Shown: positions 18,864 to 20,034 of the stretch, piece by piece
How the letters are laid out: each line of letters starts with the position of its first letter
Position numbering within the stretch: the first letter of the stretch is position 1
From: Saccoglossus kowalevskii
Taxonomy: Eukaryota; Hemichordata; Enteropneusta; Harrimaniidae
Assembly (NCBI RefSeq): GCF_000003605.2
Contig: NW_003111480.1
Location: 60,232 to 80,265, forward strand
DNA length: 20,034 nucleotides
Direction of reading: 5' to 3'
Position numbers and translations under genes: made by a program
Notes under the pieces: model-generated
What the model was told of the DNA's origin: nothing
The model's database searches: none
What the model saw: the letters and a program-made list of their open reading frames with translations, nothing else

Positions 18864-19014
18864 CTCTGATGTTGATAAGTGAATCAAAATAGTCGGCTGC
18901 GAACGTGTATATATTTTCTGGCTGGGATCTCAATATCTCCTTCGTCAGACCTTCTAGGAGTGACTCAAATCCGTCCGGAATTTTATATTTTACATGTGCA
19001 CGTTGAGTTGCCAT
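18864..19014 (-). CDS. First coding exon of an SPA17-like RIIa-domain protein (sperm/cilium PKA-anchoring type)
   Basis: Reading the minus strand from the ATG at 19014 gives 50 codons plus one base, then the donor AGAG|GTAAGT at 18863 (phase 1). Residues 12-29 read IPDGFESLLEGLTKEILR and residues 31-46 read QPENIYTFAADYFDSL. This is the RIIa dimerisation/docking pattern: IP.GF..LLEGLT..ILR, then QP.NI..FAA.YF.SL. The best family match from memory is SPA17; CABYR and other RIIa proteins share the fold but are less similar. RIIa domains dimerise as a four-helix bundle and bind the amphipathic helix of AKAPs, in sperm fibrous sheath or axonemal radial spokes. The N-terminal position of the domain and the short leader (MATQRAHVKYK) fit the family. 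The C-terminal part (an IQ motif in SPA17) was not found in the window, so the exact paralogue is unresolved and no symbol is given. The domain call is firm. Confidence 0.93.
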
Positions 19015-19265
19015 AGTAGTCACAGTCGGAAACGGAGAGTGAAACTAACGTGCGATGTAACAGGAGTTACAACCGTTGTCGTTACGGAGACTCCTTAGGT
19101 TTATACAAATTCACAAAATAACTACCCAGCTTGTTGTCGACTCGGAACTCTTGACACGCCGCTACGACTGAGCTCACTGCGGTACGTATCTATTAATTTT
19201 AAGTGGCGCCGTATCGCCAGGTAGACCCCCTTATTATCGACTCTGCACTTCTTTCGACGCCGCCT
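19015..19265. promoter_or_regulatory. 5' UTR/promoter region of the RIIa gene, possibly bidirectional
   Basis: This stretch directly upstream of the minus-strand ATG has more CpG than its surroundings, especially 19140-19265. On the minus strand a weak TATA-like GTATAAAC lies at 19099-19106. A degenerate X-box-like 14-mer (GTCGTTACGGAGAC, two mismatches to GTHNYYATRRNAAC) lies at 19078-19091, about 64 bases before the ATG. A plus-strand ATG at 19270 suggests a head-to-head arrangement, but that start is weak. The promoter position follows from the exon; the individual motifs are marginal. Confidence 0.5.
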
Positions 19266-19269
19266 TTCA

Positions 19270-19452
19270 ATGATGAACGATGAAAAAGACGCGATCCGAG
19301 CGACGATGCGCGATCAGCTGGAAGTACCGTGTATTGGTATGATGGGTTCACAGAGAGACTGCCTTACTAAATTGCATATCATTTCTAACTACGACGACTA
19401 TAGAAGATTAAATTTTGGTAATGATGTATGGAGTGTATTTCTGGTAAAATAA
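19270..19452 (+). CDS. Weak candidate exon or short ORF divergent from the RIIa gene
   Basis: ATG ATG at 19270 starts a 60-codon frame, closed by TAA at 19450-19452. The first 22 codons (MMNDEKDAIRATMRDQLEV…) are CpG-rich and charged and are followed by a reasonable donor TATTG|GTATGA at 19336/19337. A spliced first exon is therefore as likely as the full ORF. It starts 255 bases from the minus-strand ATG, compatible with a bidirectional promoter. I recognise no domain. Confidence 0.22.
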   Translation: MMNDEKDAIRATMRDQLEVPCIGMMGSQRDCLTKLHIISNYDDYRRLNFGNDVWSVFLVK

Positions 19453-19970
19453 TTAAAATATTCCCTGACTCTCTAAGTAGCGATATCAAGCGCTGACATT
19501 GCTTTCTGTTGATGAGTAATTAAATCTGCAACATGCTATCACCATCTTAATATTATTAATATGTCGTTCAAATTATTCCATTGAGAATCAAATCAATATG
19601 AGGACAAGTTATACTGAAATGCGCAGAGATCCCCCTTTATTAAATGTCATTATATACGCACGCGCATTAGATGCACGCCGCATGCATGTCGATGAAATGA
19701 AATAAAAACTGCACAGATCATATCTTAATCGCGTGGTCGCCCTGTCCCCGTGACCTGAACAAAGACTTATAAAAGTCAAATTGGTATAGATCACATGGCT
19801 CCTCATTTTTTATAGCACGGTCAATATTTTTCTATAATTGCTTTGCAAGGCCATGGGGATTAGTTTTATTAGCGGGAACTCGTCGATAAACGTTATTTAC
19901 TGTGATTACTTTATTGTGATAAAGCTCCTCGGATCGCACACGCTAGTTTGACAAATACGAGTATGCGGGC
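19453..19970. other. Non-coding stretch, nothing recognised
   Basis: Mixed-composition DNA with no splice-bounded frame. The minus frame at 19609-19806 has no domain. CpG density rises again toward 19940. Confidence 0.4.
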
Positions 19971-19984
19971 GTTGTCATGGTAAT
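19971..19984 (+). promoter_or_regulatory. X-box-like motif before a possible plus-strand start
   Basis: GTTGTCATGGTAAT matches the X-box consensus except for the last base. It lies 23 bases before the ATG at 20008 in a locally CpG-rich stretch. That position would suit the promoter of a second ciliary gene divergent from the RIIa gene. Confidence 0.35.
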
Positions 19985-20007
19985 ATTACGACGTCGCTTG
20001 CGCTGAC

Positions 20008-20034
20008 ATGAGGGGGAGCTATCAGCAGAACGAG
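20008..20034 (+). CDS. Possible start of a gene running off the window
   Basis: ATG at 20008 opens nine codons (MRGSYQQNE) to the window end, with an in-frame TAA 27 bases upstream. It follows an X-box-like motif and CpG-rich DNA (ACGACGTCGC). Nine codons cannot establish a gene; only the context makes it worth recording. Confidence 0.2.

Noticed and set aside
18387-18887. 166-codon minus-strand ORF
   Set aside because: Most of it is the 21-bp minisatellite read in a stop-free register (SISLYVM repeats). It overlaps the RIIa exon in a different frame.

Overview
The window looks like AT-rich nuclear DNA from an invertebrate animal. There are no long bacterial-style reading frames. Coding sequence appears only as short exon-sized blocks next to canonical splice donors (GTAAGT, GTATGC, GTAAGA), and most of the length is non-coding. 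Metazoan-type elements are visible: TATA/initiator promoters, RFX X-boxes, full CRE palindromes, AATAAA signals, miniature inverted-repeat transposons and minisatellites. I cannot name the species; a marine invertebrate is a guess from composition and repeat style.

The one confidently recognised gene is on the minus strand at the right end. Its first coding exon (18864-19014) encodes an N-terminal RIIa (PKA-regulatory-subunit-like dimerisation/docking) domain very close to SPA17 (sperm protein 17), so a sperm or ciliary axonemal protein is expected. The rest of that gene lies to the left. A plausible last exon with an in-frame stop and overlapping AATAAA is at 12811-12926, and weaker alternatives are at 17526-17611 and 18256-18389. 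Between first exon and candidate last exon sits a cluster of four RFX X-box motifs (16678-16913), the expected control sequence for a ciliary gene. Another X-box (19971-19984) precedes a possible plus-strand start codon that runs off the window (20008).

A second gene probably starts at 5251 on the plus strand. It has a CRE, TATA box and initiator at textbook spacing, a 36-codon open exon and a good donor; I do not recognise the protein. A well-formed minus-strand internal exon (4833-4951) lies just upstream. Full CRE palindromes are strongly concentrated here (4911, 5136, 5607, 6934), and two CTCF-like motifs (4083, 6955) bracket the region.

Layout from left to right: 1-1060 non-coding with YY1-like ATGGCGG motifs; 1190-1400 LTR-like module; 2968-3275 foldback/MITE-like element; 4083-6968 CRE-rich candidate gene region including an AAAT microsatellite; 7000-10450 mostly non-coding with two weak small coding candidates; 10483-10556 degenerate tRNA-like (SINE head) trace; 10871-11390 minisatellite with a dimeric higher-order phase; 12088-12488 hAT-type MITE with target duplication; 12811-19014 candidate RIIa gene; 19015-20034 CpG-richer 5' region and possible divergent starts. 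No rRNA, convincing tRNA gene or CRISPR array was seen.
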